64,000 bases of DNA from Heracleum sosnowskyi (Eukaryota > Streptophyta > Magnoliopsida > Apiales > Apiaceae), in assembly GCA_030848705.1 (NCBI GenBank), contig CM061239.1, forward strand, positions 85,852,363 through 85,916,362, in the 5' to 3' direction. The notes beneath the pieces were generated by a model, which was not told the origin of the DNA, ran no database searches, and saw only the letters and a list, made by a program, of their open reading frames with translations. Positions 8,825 through 18,173 of the stretch are shown in pieces (within the stretch, counting starts at the first letter, position 1; each line of letters begins with the position of its first letter). Position numbers and translations under genes: made by a program.

Positions 8825-11539
8825 ATGGCCACCACATCTTTTGTTGCTTCTGGGTTAGAATTTGTTCCTAACAATTACTCAGCTCCTTTGGCAAATGAAA
8901 ATGCACCGGAGGCGTTTCATTTGATTCAGAGTTTCTTGTTAAACTCTGATATTGGTACTGCTCTAACCGCACCATCGAAGCTGTCTGCATCAAACATCAG
9001 AACTTTTTGGCAGACAGGTACTTATGATAATGGAGGAGAGACTGGGTCTCCGTCTATTGTTTTTGAATTTGAAGGAAACGAATTTGTAGTTACTCCAACT
9101 ACTGTTCGTGATGCGTTGGGACTTGAGGATTTCAATTCTTTTACAATCTCTGTTGGCGATCCTGAGTTAGTTCGTATGATGAGGGAAATTGGATACTCTG
9201 GATCATTGGCAAAGATTGGTCAATTGAAGCGACCGCTCTTGAGAAAGGAATGGAGTTTCTTTTTCGACTGTATAACAAGGGCGTTCGGGAAGAAGTGTAC
9301 CAACTGGGATGCGATTCCCACTGATAGTCTTCAAATCGGGTATTCTCTTCTTTATGGAGGTCATTTTGATGTTGCTAGGTTAGTTTTACATAATATTGGT
9401 GAGAAAATGCTAGAGAATAGGAATGTTGTTTATTTCTCTAGATTTTGTCAGTTAATATTCAACCTTTGCTGTCCTGATATTGAGATTTTAGAGAATGATG
9501 TGATTCCTTCTTTTAAATTGCACAAACGAATATTCTCTGATCTTACTAATAAAGATACCAAGAAAGGAGATGTTGGTGTTTTGATGTTGCCTGAGTATGT
9601 GCAACAATTTTTGATCAATTCACAACAACAACAATCACCTGCACATGCTGAAGCTGGACCTTCTGTGTCTCAATCACAGAGGTCAAAGCAATCAAAATTG
9701 AGGGCTGTTAAAAGTGCAAGGGTGAAGCCATCAAACGCTGAAGCTGGGGCATCAAATGCTAATGATATGCCTCAGAAGAAAAGAATGAAGAAAAGAAGAG
9801 CCAATAGGGCAAAGTCTGCTATTCTTGATGAAGAGACTGAAACTGATGAAGAAACTCTTCATCAGAGAAAACGACGATTGGTAGCAGCACAGTTGTTTGG
9901 TGCTGAGAATATCTCTTCAACTGTTGCTGATAATCTTGAGATTCCACATGATGAAGCTGTTCCTGAGGACAGAGTTTTTATGAAGACTGTTTTTCAAGAT
10001 GAAGCTCCTACATCAAATGCTGATGTCGTTGAGGAAGCTGCACGTGAAGCTGCAGATGAAGCTCCTGAAATTCTTGTTCAGGAGGCTACAGAAAATGTTG
10101 AGCCACAAGGATTTTATATGGACATTGAAGCAAATCTCTCTATAAACTCTGAACTTTTCCCAGAGGGTTTGGAAGCTGATCAAGATACTGTTGAACTTGC
10201 AGAATCTATGGCTTCTCACACTGAAATAATTTCTTTTGATCTTGAGAAGGGTGAGGAAGTCGATCAGTCTTTGGATGCTAATGCTACAAAAACTGTTGCC
10301 ACAAATTCTGATGTTGCTGATAAGGATGCAACAGAGAATGTTCCTGTTGAAGCAGAGCTTGTTGTAAACTCTGAGGATGTTATTGTTCTTGAAGCTCTAC
10401 AACAATCTGTTGTTGAGATTGTAACAAGAGAAGCAGAGTTCCTGCATACTGCAAACTCTGAGATTCCAGAACTTGATGCTGAGAATATTCCTGCAGAAAA
10501 TACAGCAGAGAATGATAATGATAATGATGGTTCTGATCATTCTCAAGAGGAGTTATTTGAGAGTCAAGCAAACTCTGATGAGCTAAGAGAGGTCAATCGC
10601 GCTACAGCTGAGCATTTTCAAGATATGTACTACAATAGATGGGCTGCTGCGGATTGTATCTTTTCAGCACAGAGGGCTGCTGATTTTCTTGGTGATTCTG
10701 TAAAGACGATTTCAACTCCTGATATTCTTACAAGTCTGAAGGCTACTGTGATTCAAATTAAATCTCTCCACAACAGATTTGATGAGTCTCATAAGGAAGT
10801 CACTGCTTTGAGGAATGAAGTTGGTCTGAGAGATCTCACTCTGAAGAATGATAGGACTTACTACAATTCCATGTTCAAGAAGCAAGCTAAGGACTCTGAT
10901 GATATTCAGAAGAGGCTTGGGAAAGTTGAGGAAAATCAGACTACAATGTCTACTCAACTGTCTTCTATTTCTACTGCCATTGAATTGCTGACATCAGTAC
11001 TTCTTTCTGATGATGTCAAAAAGGGGGAGAATGTGCCTAAAGACAAATGCAAAGACATTCAAGCTCTGAGACAGAAGGATGATTCTACTGATGGGGGAAG
11101 CAAAGGAAATAAAAGAAAGGTTGTTGTTCAAAGGCAAAGCAGGTCAAGAGTAAACTCTGGTAGACAAATAAACTCTGAAACGATAAACTCTGGTGGTCAA
11201 TCTACTTCACAACTCAAGCGTTTAGTTGTTTCAACTAATCCATCTACTGATGAAGAGATTGCTACTAAGATATTCATGAAAGAGCATGGAAAGAATGTAA
11301 CTATTGAAGATATCCAGGCTGAAGAGCAGATGCTTGCTGAGGAACACAAGAAAAATCTTGAAGCTGGAATCTACAAGAAAAAGGAAATCAAGGCTCCTAG
11401 AAAGAAAGAAGTTGGTATTTCTATCAAAGAGAATACACAACAGAGTATACAATATACAAGGAGACCTGTGATTGGAAACTCTGATAAGGGTAAAGGCATA
11501 ATGATTGAAGAGCCTTACCTAGAGAAGAAAGATAATTGA
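8825..11539 (+). CDS. Element A third ORF (env-like position), main part
   Basis: 904-aa protein after pol, in the place where Sireviruses carry an env-like ORF. The N-terminal ~240 residues form a compact domain: a strand-like FEGNEFVVTPTTVRDALGL near 85-103 and WSFFFDCITRAF near 143, matched by B's third ORF at the same distance from its ATG (~137). Residues ~270-350 are Lys/Arg-rich. Residues ~350-640 are highly acidic with repeated NSE/NSD and AE. A coiled-coil-like part follows (~640-740), then a basic tail. I see no signal peptide or membrane segment, so an envelope role is doubtful. It stops at TGA 11537-11539, but the same frame reopens at once into the 11621-12430 ORF. Confidence 0.8.
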   Translation: MATTSFVASGLEFVPNNYSAPLANENAPEAFHLIQSFLLNSDIGTALTAPSKLSASNIRTFWQTGTYDNGGETGSPSIVFEFEGNEFVVTPTTVRDALGLEDFNSFTISVGDPELVRMMREIGYSGSLAKIGQLKRPLLRKEWSFFFDCITRAFGKKCTNWDAIPTDSLQIGYSLLYGGHFDVARLVLHNIGEKMLENRNVVYFSRFCQLIFNLCCPDIEILENDVIPSFKLHKRIFSDLTNKDTKKGDVGVLMLPEYVQQFLINSQQQQSPAHAEAGPSVSQSQRSKQSKLRAVKSARVKPSNAEAGASNANDMPQKKRMKKRRANRAKSAILDEETETDEETLHQRKRRLVAAQLFGAENISSTVADNLEIPHDEAVPEDRVFMKTVFQDEAPTSNADVVEEAAREAADEAPEILVQEATENVEPQGFYMDIEANLSINSELFPEGLEADQDTVELAESMASHTEIISFDLEKGEEVDQSLDANATKTVATNSDVADKDATENVPVEAELVVNSEDVIVLEALQQSVVEIVTREAEFLHTANSEIPELDAENIPAENTAENDNDNDGSDHSQEELFESQANSDELREVNRATAEHFQDMYYNRWAAADCIFSAQRAADFLGDSVKTISTPDILTSLKATVIQIKSLHNRFDESHKEVTALRNEVGLRDLTLKNDRTYYNSMFKKQAKDSDDIQKRLGKVEENQTTMSTQLSSISTAIELLTSVLLSDDVKKGENVPKDKCKDIQALRQKDDSTDGGSKGNKRKVVVQRQSRSRVNSGRQINSETINSGGQSTSQLKRLVVSTNPSTDEEIATKIFMKEHGKNVTIEDIQAEEQMLAEEHKKNLEAGIYKKKEIKAPRKKEVGISIKENTQQSIQYTRRPVIGNSDKGKGIMIEEPYLEKKDN

Positions 11540-12430
11540 ACCTCTGACATTGCTCAAGTTGAAACAAGATTAGCCAAATCAACCTCTGACACTGCTCAAG
11601 TTGATGTTTCTACTGAAGTTATGACAACCTCTGACGCTGCTCAAGTTGTACAGAAATCTACACTACTTCCAGGATTCAGCAAACCAAAAGTTCTTGAAGA
11701 CTTAAAGCTTGAAGCTGTGAATTTTTCAGAAACCAGAACAGTATTGGGAAAAGAAGCCTTTGATAAATCTGGACTGGGTTCACACAGAGAGAGAAGAACT
11801 AATAACAGATCTCAAGACAAGTTTTCATTGGCAGAATTTGGAGTTGGAATTACTCAAGAAGGCCTTGACAAACTAGAATCTGTACAGATGATTTTTCACA
11901 AAGGAATCAAAAAGGAATTCTTGTTATATTTTATGGCTGATGGCAGAGTGTATAGATTTGGTGAATTTGATATCCAGTTAAAACTTTGGGAAGAGCTAGA
12001 GTATGTTCTATATCTACTTGAAGTAAAGAATAGAAGTACTTATGATGCTGCTCGAGTTTTGAAGGAAAGGATGATGAAATCCAAAGTTTTGAGTGGAGCT
12101 GGAGTATCAAGTGCATACATTCCGAAATACAGAGATGCACATGGAAAGTTGGTAGAAATGAAAAGGAATAGTGCTAGGTTCAGAACTACACTAAATAAAA
12201 AGGTTCTTGAGTTCAATCTAGAGTCTGATAAACCTTTTTATATCAGACTTGGCAATGAAATGAACAAAAATAGCATATATTCTTTGAGAGCTGCCATTTA
12301 TCAAATTGGTGAAGATGAACCAGAAATGAAGGAGCTGAAGAAGATTATGATTGCTGAACTAGAAAGAGCTGAAAAGAAATTGCTATCAGACTATATCAGG
12401 ACAGTGCCTGATATTCAAGAAATCAAGTAA
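11540..12430 (+). CDS. Element A third ORF, C-terminal part after in-frame TGA
   Basis: Same frame as the preceding ORF, separated only by TGA at 11537-11539. The frame is open from 11540, and the first ATG is at 11621 (269 aa). The codons after the stop encode three similar short repeats (TSDIAQV, TSDTAQV, TSDAAQV), showing that the DNA is one coding unit. The C-terminal domain is helix-rich with many Lys and Glu, and occupies the place of the C-terminal domain in B, E and G, though similarity is weak. Either a recent nonsense mutation or stop-codon readthrough is possible. Suppression of a stop before the env-like ORF has been proposed for SIRE1 (family knowledge). Confidence 0.72.
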   Translation, partial: TSDIAQVETRLAKSTSDTAQVDVSTEVMTTSDAAQVVQKSTLLPGFSKPKVLEDLKLEAVNFSETRTVLGKEAFDKSGLGSHRERRTNNRSQDKFSLAEFGVGITQEGLDKLESVQMIFHKGIKKEFLLYFMADGRVYRFGEFDIQLKLWEELEYVLYLLEVKNRSTYDAARVLKERMMKSKVLSGAGVSSAYIPKYRDAHGKLVEMKRNSARFRTTLNKKVLEFNLESDKPFYIRLGNEMNKNSIYSLRAAIYQIGEDEPEMKELKKIMIAELERAEKKLLSDYIRTVPDIQEIK

Positions 12431-12580
12431 AGTCTGACTGTAAGTTTTTTATGTTTTCTATTCTAAGTCAAATTTAAACTCTGTTTTAAATTAAACTCTG
12501 TTATATGTTAAACACTGCATTTGTTAAATGTTTTTGACATCATCAATTATATGTTTAACTTGTACATTTTATTATGAACA
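12431..12580 (+). other. Element A 3' internal non-coding stretch
   Basis: 150 bases between the third ORF and the purine tract. It holds two more AAACTCTG motifs (near 12475-12500) and no ORF. Confidence 0.7.
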
Positions 12581-12593
12581 AGTTGGGGGAGAT
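12581..12593 (+). other. Element A polypurine tract
   Basis: AGTTGGGGGAGAT lies directly before the 3' LTR, where plus-strand DNA synthesis is primed. Confidence 0.88.
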
Positions 12594-13140
12594 TGTTAGA
12601 TATAATTGCTGACGTTTGTTTATCAGTGTTTAAGCAACAGGTACTGACCCGAGTCTATCAGAAGCCAGTCAGAGTTTAATTAAACTCTGACAGGATGAAG
12701 AGTTTAAAGGAAGCCGGTCAGAGTTTATTTAAAGTCTGACAAGGTGATAGTTGAATTAGCTGTCGGTGCTGAATTGAAGATTCTAGAAGCAATATATTCT
12801 GAAGATGGAAAGAAGCAGAATATATTGATACAGCTAAGGAAACGGAATAGAAGATAAGAAGCAATCCTTAATTGATATGAATTGTATAGCTAATTTATAG
12901 GAGTATCAATTAGATAAGGATTGTATGTAGCTGTGTACTATATAAACACAGATAGGTTATCCCTAGAAGGGATGCGAACATTTGAATTTATTATTCTTGT
13001 AACCTAGTAGCTCTTTGTGATTCTTTAACATCACTAAGAGAGAATTATTTGATATAATTAAGTTTGTTGATTTACAAACTTGTGTTCTTGATTGTTATTC
13101 TCATACCTACTTGATTATATATTGTGTATTCGGCCTAACA
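12594..13140 (+). repeat. Element A 3' LTR
   Basis: 547 bp starting TGTTAGATAT and ending GGCCTAACA. It is identical by eye to the 5' LTR and followed by TSD ACTTC at 13141-13145. Confidence 0.96.
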
Positions 13141-13145
13141 ACTTC

Positions 13146-16100
13146 CAATCCTCTTTCCACTCTTTTCCTATAGTAAGGAACATTCTCCATTAGAAATCTT
13201 CTAAGAGTGTCTGCTGCTTTGTCCTTCTCCGTTGATGAGAATCCAGTGGATCTAAGATACTTCTCAACTGAGATTAGATAGATACTTGGGTAGTCCCTCA
13301 GTTTGTCCTCAGCCAAATAGCAGATTCTGAACAAGTCATTCGTCATGAATCTAACCATTGGAGGATCTTCAGTAATCTTTGGACCGACTTTCATCAAGAT
13401 CTCCTTAACATGCTCACGGAGCAGTTCATTCAGCCTTGTCGTCCTTTGAATCTTGATGAGAATAACCTGCAACTCTGTGTATGTCCTCTGTTCTAAAAAC
13501 TTAGTGGAAATCACAAATGTACCTTTCTCCAGAAAATTGATCAGGATGTTCCAGGCTCCATTTGCTTTAACCCCAGCTTTCAGAAAGATCATAGAGTTTC
13601 TCAATGCTTTGAAGTAAGTCTGATCTTCAAGATTGGCACTTCTGATGTCCTGAATGATAACTTCCACCTCAGCATTGTCGTTGACTTCTAATCCGTCTTC
13701 AACTCCGTAAAAGGTTTTATAAGCCATCTCCCATTCATTACCTTCTTTCTTTGCCAGATCTATCATCTTCTTCCTCCTCACTTCATTATACACCTTGAAT
13801 CTCTTCAGTTTTTCACTCCTCAGAATTGCTTGTTGTTTCTCTTTCTCAGCTTGCCTGGCATCTATTGCAGCTGTCTCAGCTCTTATTACTTCCAAGGCAG
13901 CTTCTTCTTCAGGTGATAGAGAGTTTGCTTCTTCTTCCATATTATCCTCCCAGATTGGATGTTCAATGGGCTCTGGATAATATGGCTCATGCTCCTCTAG
14001 AATAGGTTGCTCATGCATGACCTCAAATTCCTCTTCACTCTCCTTCTCTTCTTCTACAAGTTCCTCTATCCAGTACTGTCTGATAGGAATAGCTTCAACT
14101 GTCTCCCAAACTCCCCATCCATCCTTAGGCTTCTCTTTCTCCCCTTCTCCAACTTTCTCCCCCTTAGTTGAGGAATCCTCGATAAAAGCATCCTCAGCAT
14201 AAAAGGTAGTAGAAGGATCAGGTTGCTGATTTGAAGGACCAGGTTGGCCAGTTTGTTGGTTCTTCAGCATAGTCCAAATCGACTGTACTCCATCACTTTG
14301 ATTTTCCATGAAATCCAATAGATCCTTATTCATCTCTTGCATAGAATCCAGCTTCAGGGTAATGTCATCCAATCTGGAGTTGGTAGTCTTCTCAATCTTG
14401 TCCAATCTCTTATTCAGCTTAGACTCCACTCTAGAAAGGGTGTTCATTGCATCTTTTACCCTAACTTGACCATCCCGGATAACCAGAACGTCTTCTCTCA
14501 AAGCTTCTTGTCCTTGCGACAAAGCATCTACTTCATTCATGAAACCATCTTTAAGTTCCTTGACGTCCGTCCTCAACTCGATCAGTTCATCCATAGCTTC
14601 CTTCTTTAAGGAGTCCACTGCCTGCTTCGTACCTGTTATAGTGCCAGATGCACTGCCAATGACCCTGAATGTTCTTCTTGAATCAGCTGCAGCCAAGTCA
14701 ACCTTCTCTTGAATAGTCTTTAAAGAAGCAGTGGCTTGACTAGAGGAGATCTCTTGGTCAAAGGAAGGTCGCAGTGGAACCTTGAATAATGGATTTCCTT
14801 CTTTATCATGAACTGTCATCTCCTTGAGGGAAGATTGAACTTGTAGCTCTCTTTCTGTCGGTAACAGCAAATCATCAATATTAGGTAGGGTTAGGGTGTC
14901 ACTCCTCACATTTGGCTCTGGGTGTACACTCAACGTTTATGTCGGTGTTTGAATCATTTTTCCTTTCCCACTCAGGCCAGGTGTAAGTGTTTTTGTTTCA
15001 CTCAAATCCTTTGTGCTGATTGTACCTGCAGAAGAAAACACCGTAGCCATCCTTAAGGAGGTCACCGGTGGTGCAATGGGGCTTCGCAAGTCCCCGTCCT
15101 TGGATAAACCAAGTTGCTGATCATCCTTAGATGACATATCCTTTTTAGGATCTAGAGTTTGAATCTCTAGGGGGTTAGAAACAGGCACTTTTAACAGCAG
15201 AGATCCCGAATCTTCCCCGATAGTCTGTGAAGACTTTACCTCAGTTGACTCCTCAATAGTAATTGATTCATTGTCAACGAGTTGCCGATCTGCACCTACG
15301 TCAGACCCTTTACCCGCAGGATCCAGATATGTTCCATCTGGGGAGGTAGACAATGACCCTTTAGATTGTGCATTTAGGTCAAAGCCTTCTCTCGACGTCT
15401 GTGAAGACCCTTGGTTCTTAGAACCTTCAACCAGTGAACCTGACCGTAATATGGTCGGAACACTAGTTGCTTCCGTCAATTCTTCCTTACCTGATTGAGC
15501 TAATGGTTCAGATATAGCTTTCGTTAGCGTAGCCCAATCAGCATCAGAAAAATCAATAAAGGGCGCTTTGGAAGTTTGAAATAAAGTATCAACAGTTGCC
15601 TCGGTTTCTGTTCGTCTCCTTTTAGAGGAAGGCAGAGCTGCTGTTGAAGGGTGTATCTCCTTATGTGGTGATGCTGAGGCACTATCTCCCTCTACACTCA
15701 CGGATGTCTGAATATTGGGTATAGGAGGGGAAGGAGGTTCGTTTATTGTTTCATTTGGATCTTCCAAAGGCTCTTCGACCGTGGTTAGAGGTTGTGGGTT
15801 TGCAACCTCCTGGTCTGGAATGGCCACTGAGGGCTGTGGATCAACATCCATTGGTTGTGGTTCAGGAGCCAGTTCAGGTTCAGGAATGTTACCTTGATTT
15901 ACCTGTTCCCCTGGGGGTAGAAGTGGTAGGGGCACCGTTCTTAGATATTCAGTGAGAACAGTGGGTACCCCTGGAAGATAGTTGTTCTTCCTTATCAGAC
16001 CGGTTATGGCATTGCTCTTCATCTTCATACACTCCATGGTCTCCTCTTCGGCGAATGTCTCGCGCTCAGCATCTGTTAAGATATCATTGAGAATTAGCTG

Positions 16101-16730
16101 TAGGAACCTAGGATAGAAACAAAGCACATCGTCATCTATGCTTGTTCTTTCATCCAGTGGTCCCATGCATATGATTACTTGATCAATCAGTAACCGTCCA
16201 ATGTTAATATGCCTATCGTTGGCAATGGCAAACCCTATCTTTTGAAGGAATAAGGGAATACCATGCAGATTTGTTAGCTTGGCAGTAAAAACATGGATTA
16301 GGGTATGAAAGAAAAAGTTCCATGCCTTTGGCAAGTAATGCTTCAGAAACTCTCCCACAAAGAAGTTAGGTTGTTGACTTCTAATGAGAGTAAAGAAAGC
16401 ATGTATCTCCTCAGTTGTGGGATCCGGAACAAGGTTTTCTGTAGGAAAATGTAAGATTCGATTAAAATCATGTTCCGTCACCCTTATTGTTCTGCCCCCT
16501 GGCACAACAAAACTGAAGGATCTCACATTATTCTCACTTGTATCCGTGGCAGATGTGTACAACGCAGTCAATTGATCGATTCAAAGGATCACGGGAGTAC
16601 TCACAGCATATGCCACTAATGAACGTGTGTTCAAAAACTCTGCCCATGCACGAAACTGAAGGTTCGTTATGGATTGCAAGTTTTGAAACGAGACATGATT
16701 AGTCTTGGTAATAATAAATTCTCCAGCCAT
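13146..16730 (-). pseudogene. Element B third ORF (env-like position), two in-frame stops
   Basis: One reading frame from ATG 16730 leftward to the A insertion, broken by TGA at 16583-16581 (codon 50) and TAA at 14939-14937. The N-terminal domain (to ~240) includes the strand-like RTIRVTEHDFNRILHFP and WNFFFHTLIHVFTAKL near 137, in the same order as A's third ORF. A long Pro/Ser/Thr/Glu-rich linker follows, then a coiled-coil-like region (KLNKRLDKIEKTTNSRLDDI), an acidic stretch and a C-terminal helical domain ending in KRVERGLEV. There is no signal peptide or membrane helix. Element E carries the same protein. The final ~70 codons are at 371-150. Function unknown. Confidence 0.85.
14155..14180 (-). 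other. Internal purine tract inside B third ORF
   Basis: On the minus strand this reads through CTCAACTAAGGGGGAGAA, a polypurine-tract-like run that encodes STKGE. The same nucleotides occur in E (60022-60039), G (45472-45497) and H (48378-48403), where surrounding coding sequence has diverged. Confidence 0.55.
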
Positions 16731-18173
16731 TGTAAAATTTCCAGAAAATTTAAATAAACGAAAACTAATTTTACTTTTAAATTAATTAATTATTTCTAAT
16801 TAATCAACCTCGACAGAAAATACCCTTTTCCTTTATTAAAAAAAACTTTAACCACAAACACTTCCCGAGATTAAGAACCCTAATATGTAAATTGATAAGT
16901 TTCAAATTAACTACAAACTTAAGAAGATTGTGAAAACAATACAAACTTAAGTAAGTTCTGCAATATCAAATTACTAAGGTTTAAAACTCAGTTTCGATGG
17001 TTTTCTGATTGAAAACTCAAAAGAACACAAATCCACAACAACCTCACGGTAGAAATGAAATGACTGTGGTAAAAACGGATTCTTGAAAGTGAATATCAGT
17101 GAAATCAGAAGAAACTATCGAGTGTTACAGTTCTTTTTGGTTGTATATATGATTGTAAGTATATGACAAAAGCACTTAGATCTCAGAATAAGAAAAGAAA
17201 AATGTCCAAGGCAGTGATTTATACTCACAGATGTAACAAGGGTATTTTAGTCATTTTAGTGTTCGATGGTTTTTAAAAGTGCATTCGATGGTTTTCTGCA
17301 AGGGGCAAAACTGTCAACTCACCTTCGATAGTTTTTAGAAAACTATCGAAGTTTTTTGAAAATCAGAATTTAGAACGTTTATAAAAAAACTATCGAAGTG
17401 TTTTTCTTTGAAAATTTGAAAAACTATCGAACTAATTCTTTTGGAAAAACTATCGAGAACTTTAATATAAATTAATTAAGTTCACTTCGATACATTTTCC
17501 CTTGTATTTCAAAATTTATCGAGAATTTAAATATTGAATTAGGTAAATTCCTTCGATATATTTTAAAATTTATCTCAAAAACTATCGAGAATTGTTTTCG
17601 ATAGTTTTTCTTTTCCTTTTCAAAAACTATCGAAAATTAATTCCGATAGATTTATCTTTGTACTTGAAAAACTATCGAATTTCCTAAATTCGATGATTTT
17701 TGCTTCATTCCAATTTCTAAAACCTGTTCATGTTCTAAAAATCAGATCTTTTTATTTTCTGTCAAGTTTTAATTTTAATAAATCTTTTAAAATTTACCAA
17801 AATCAATTGTTAACAGAAAATTCACAATTTTCTTAGAATAAAATCAATTAAATATCATTGAGTGATATTAACCAATTAAAATCCAATCAATTATGCTGCA
17901 TTAATCTACAATGTTAAAAACAAAGTAAATTAATTCAAATTAAATAAATGCTTGAATATTTAGAACAAATATTAGCACATAAATAACTTTTAGAATTAAT
18001 AACCAATTAAATGCCAGAAGATATATCATCCATAATTATGACATAAAATTAGTATACTAATCCTAACTACGAGAATTGCTCCAGAAAATAAATTCACGAG
18101 TCCTAAAGATATAGAAATTCTTAAACTCATGTATTCACTAGGACTCTCTGCAGTTACTGACTTCTAATCAAAA
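16731..18173 (-). other. Element B post-pol non-coding region with inverted-motif array
   Basis: 1.44 kb between pol and the third ORF with no ORF of note. From about 17270 to 17700 it is packed with AAAACTATCGAA and its complement TTCGATAGTTTT, often as close inverted pairs able to fold (for example 17326-17352 and 17579-17608). The same motif fills B's LTR (24365-24600), H (LTR and 49675-49910) and E's LTR. Repeated palindromic motifs have been described in Sirevirus non-coding regions (family knowledge). Confidence 0.8.

Larger units (their letters stand above)
372..13140 (+). mobile_element. Element A: complete 12.8-kb Ty1/copia LTR retrotransposon, Sirevirus-like
   Basis: Complete element with TG...CA LTRs of 547 bp at each end, a 5-bp TSD, an initiator-Met-tRNA-type primer site, a purine tract, intact gag and pol, an antisense ORF, and a long third ORF broken by one stop. 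I found no difference between the two LTRs on reading, so the insertion is recent. It lies inside B's third ORF in the opposite orientation. PR-IN-RT-RNase H order identifies copia. The size, the long post-pol region and the third ORF suggest the Sirevirus/Maximus lineage (family knowledge). The octamer AAACTCTG recurs through LTR, coding and non-coding parts. Confidence 0.96.

Noticed and set aside
8825..12430. Third ORF of A as a true viral envelope gene
   Set aside because: No signal peptide, no membrane-spanning stretch and no Cys-rich ectodomain seen; only the position is env-like.
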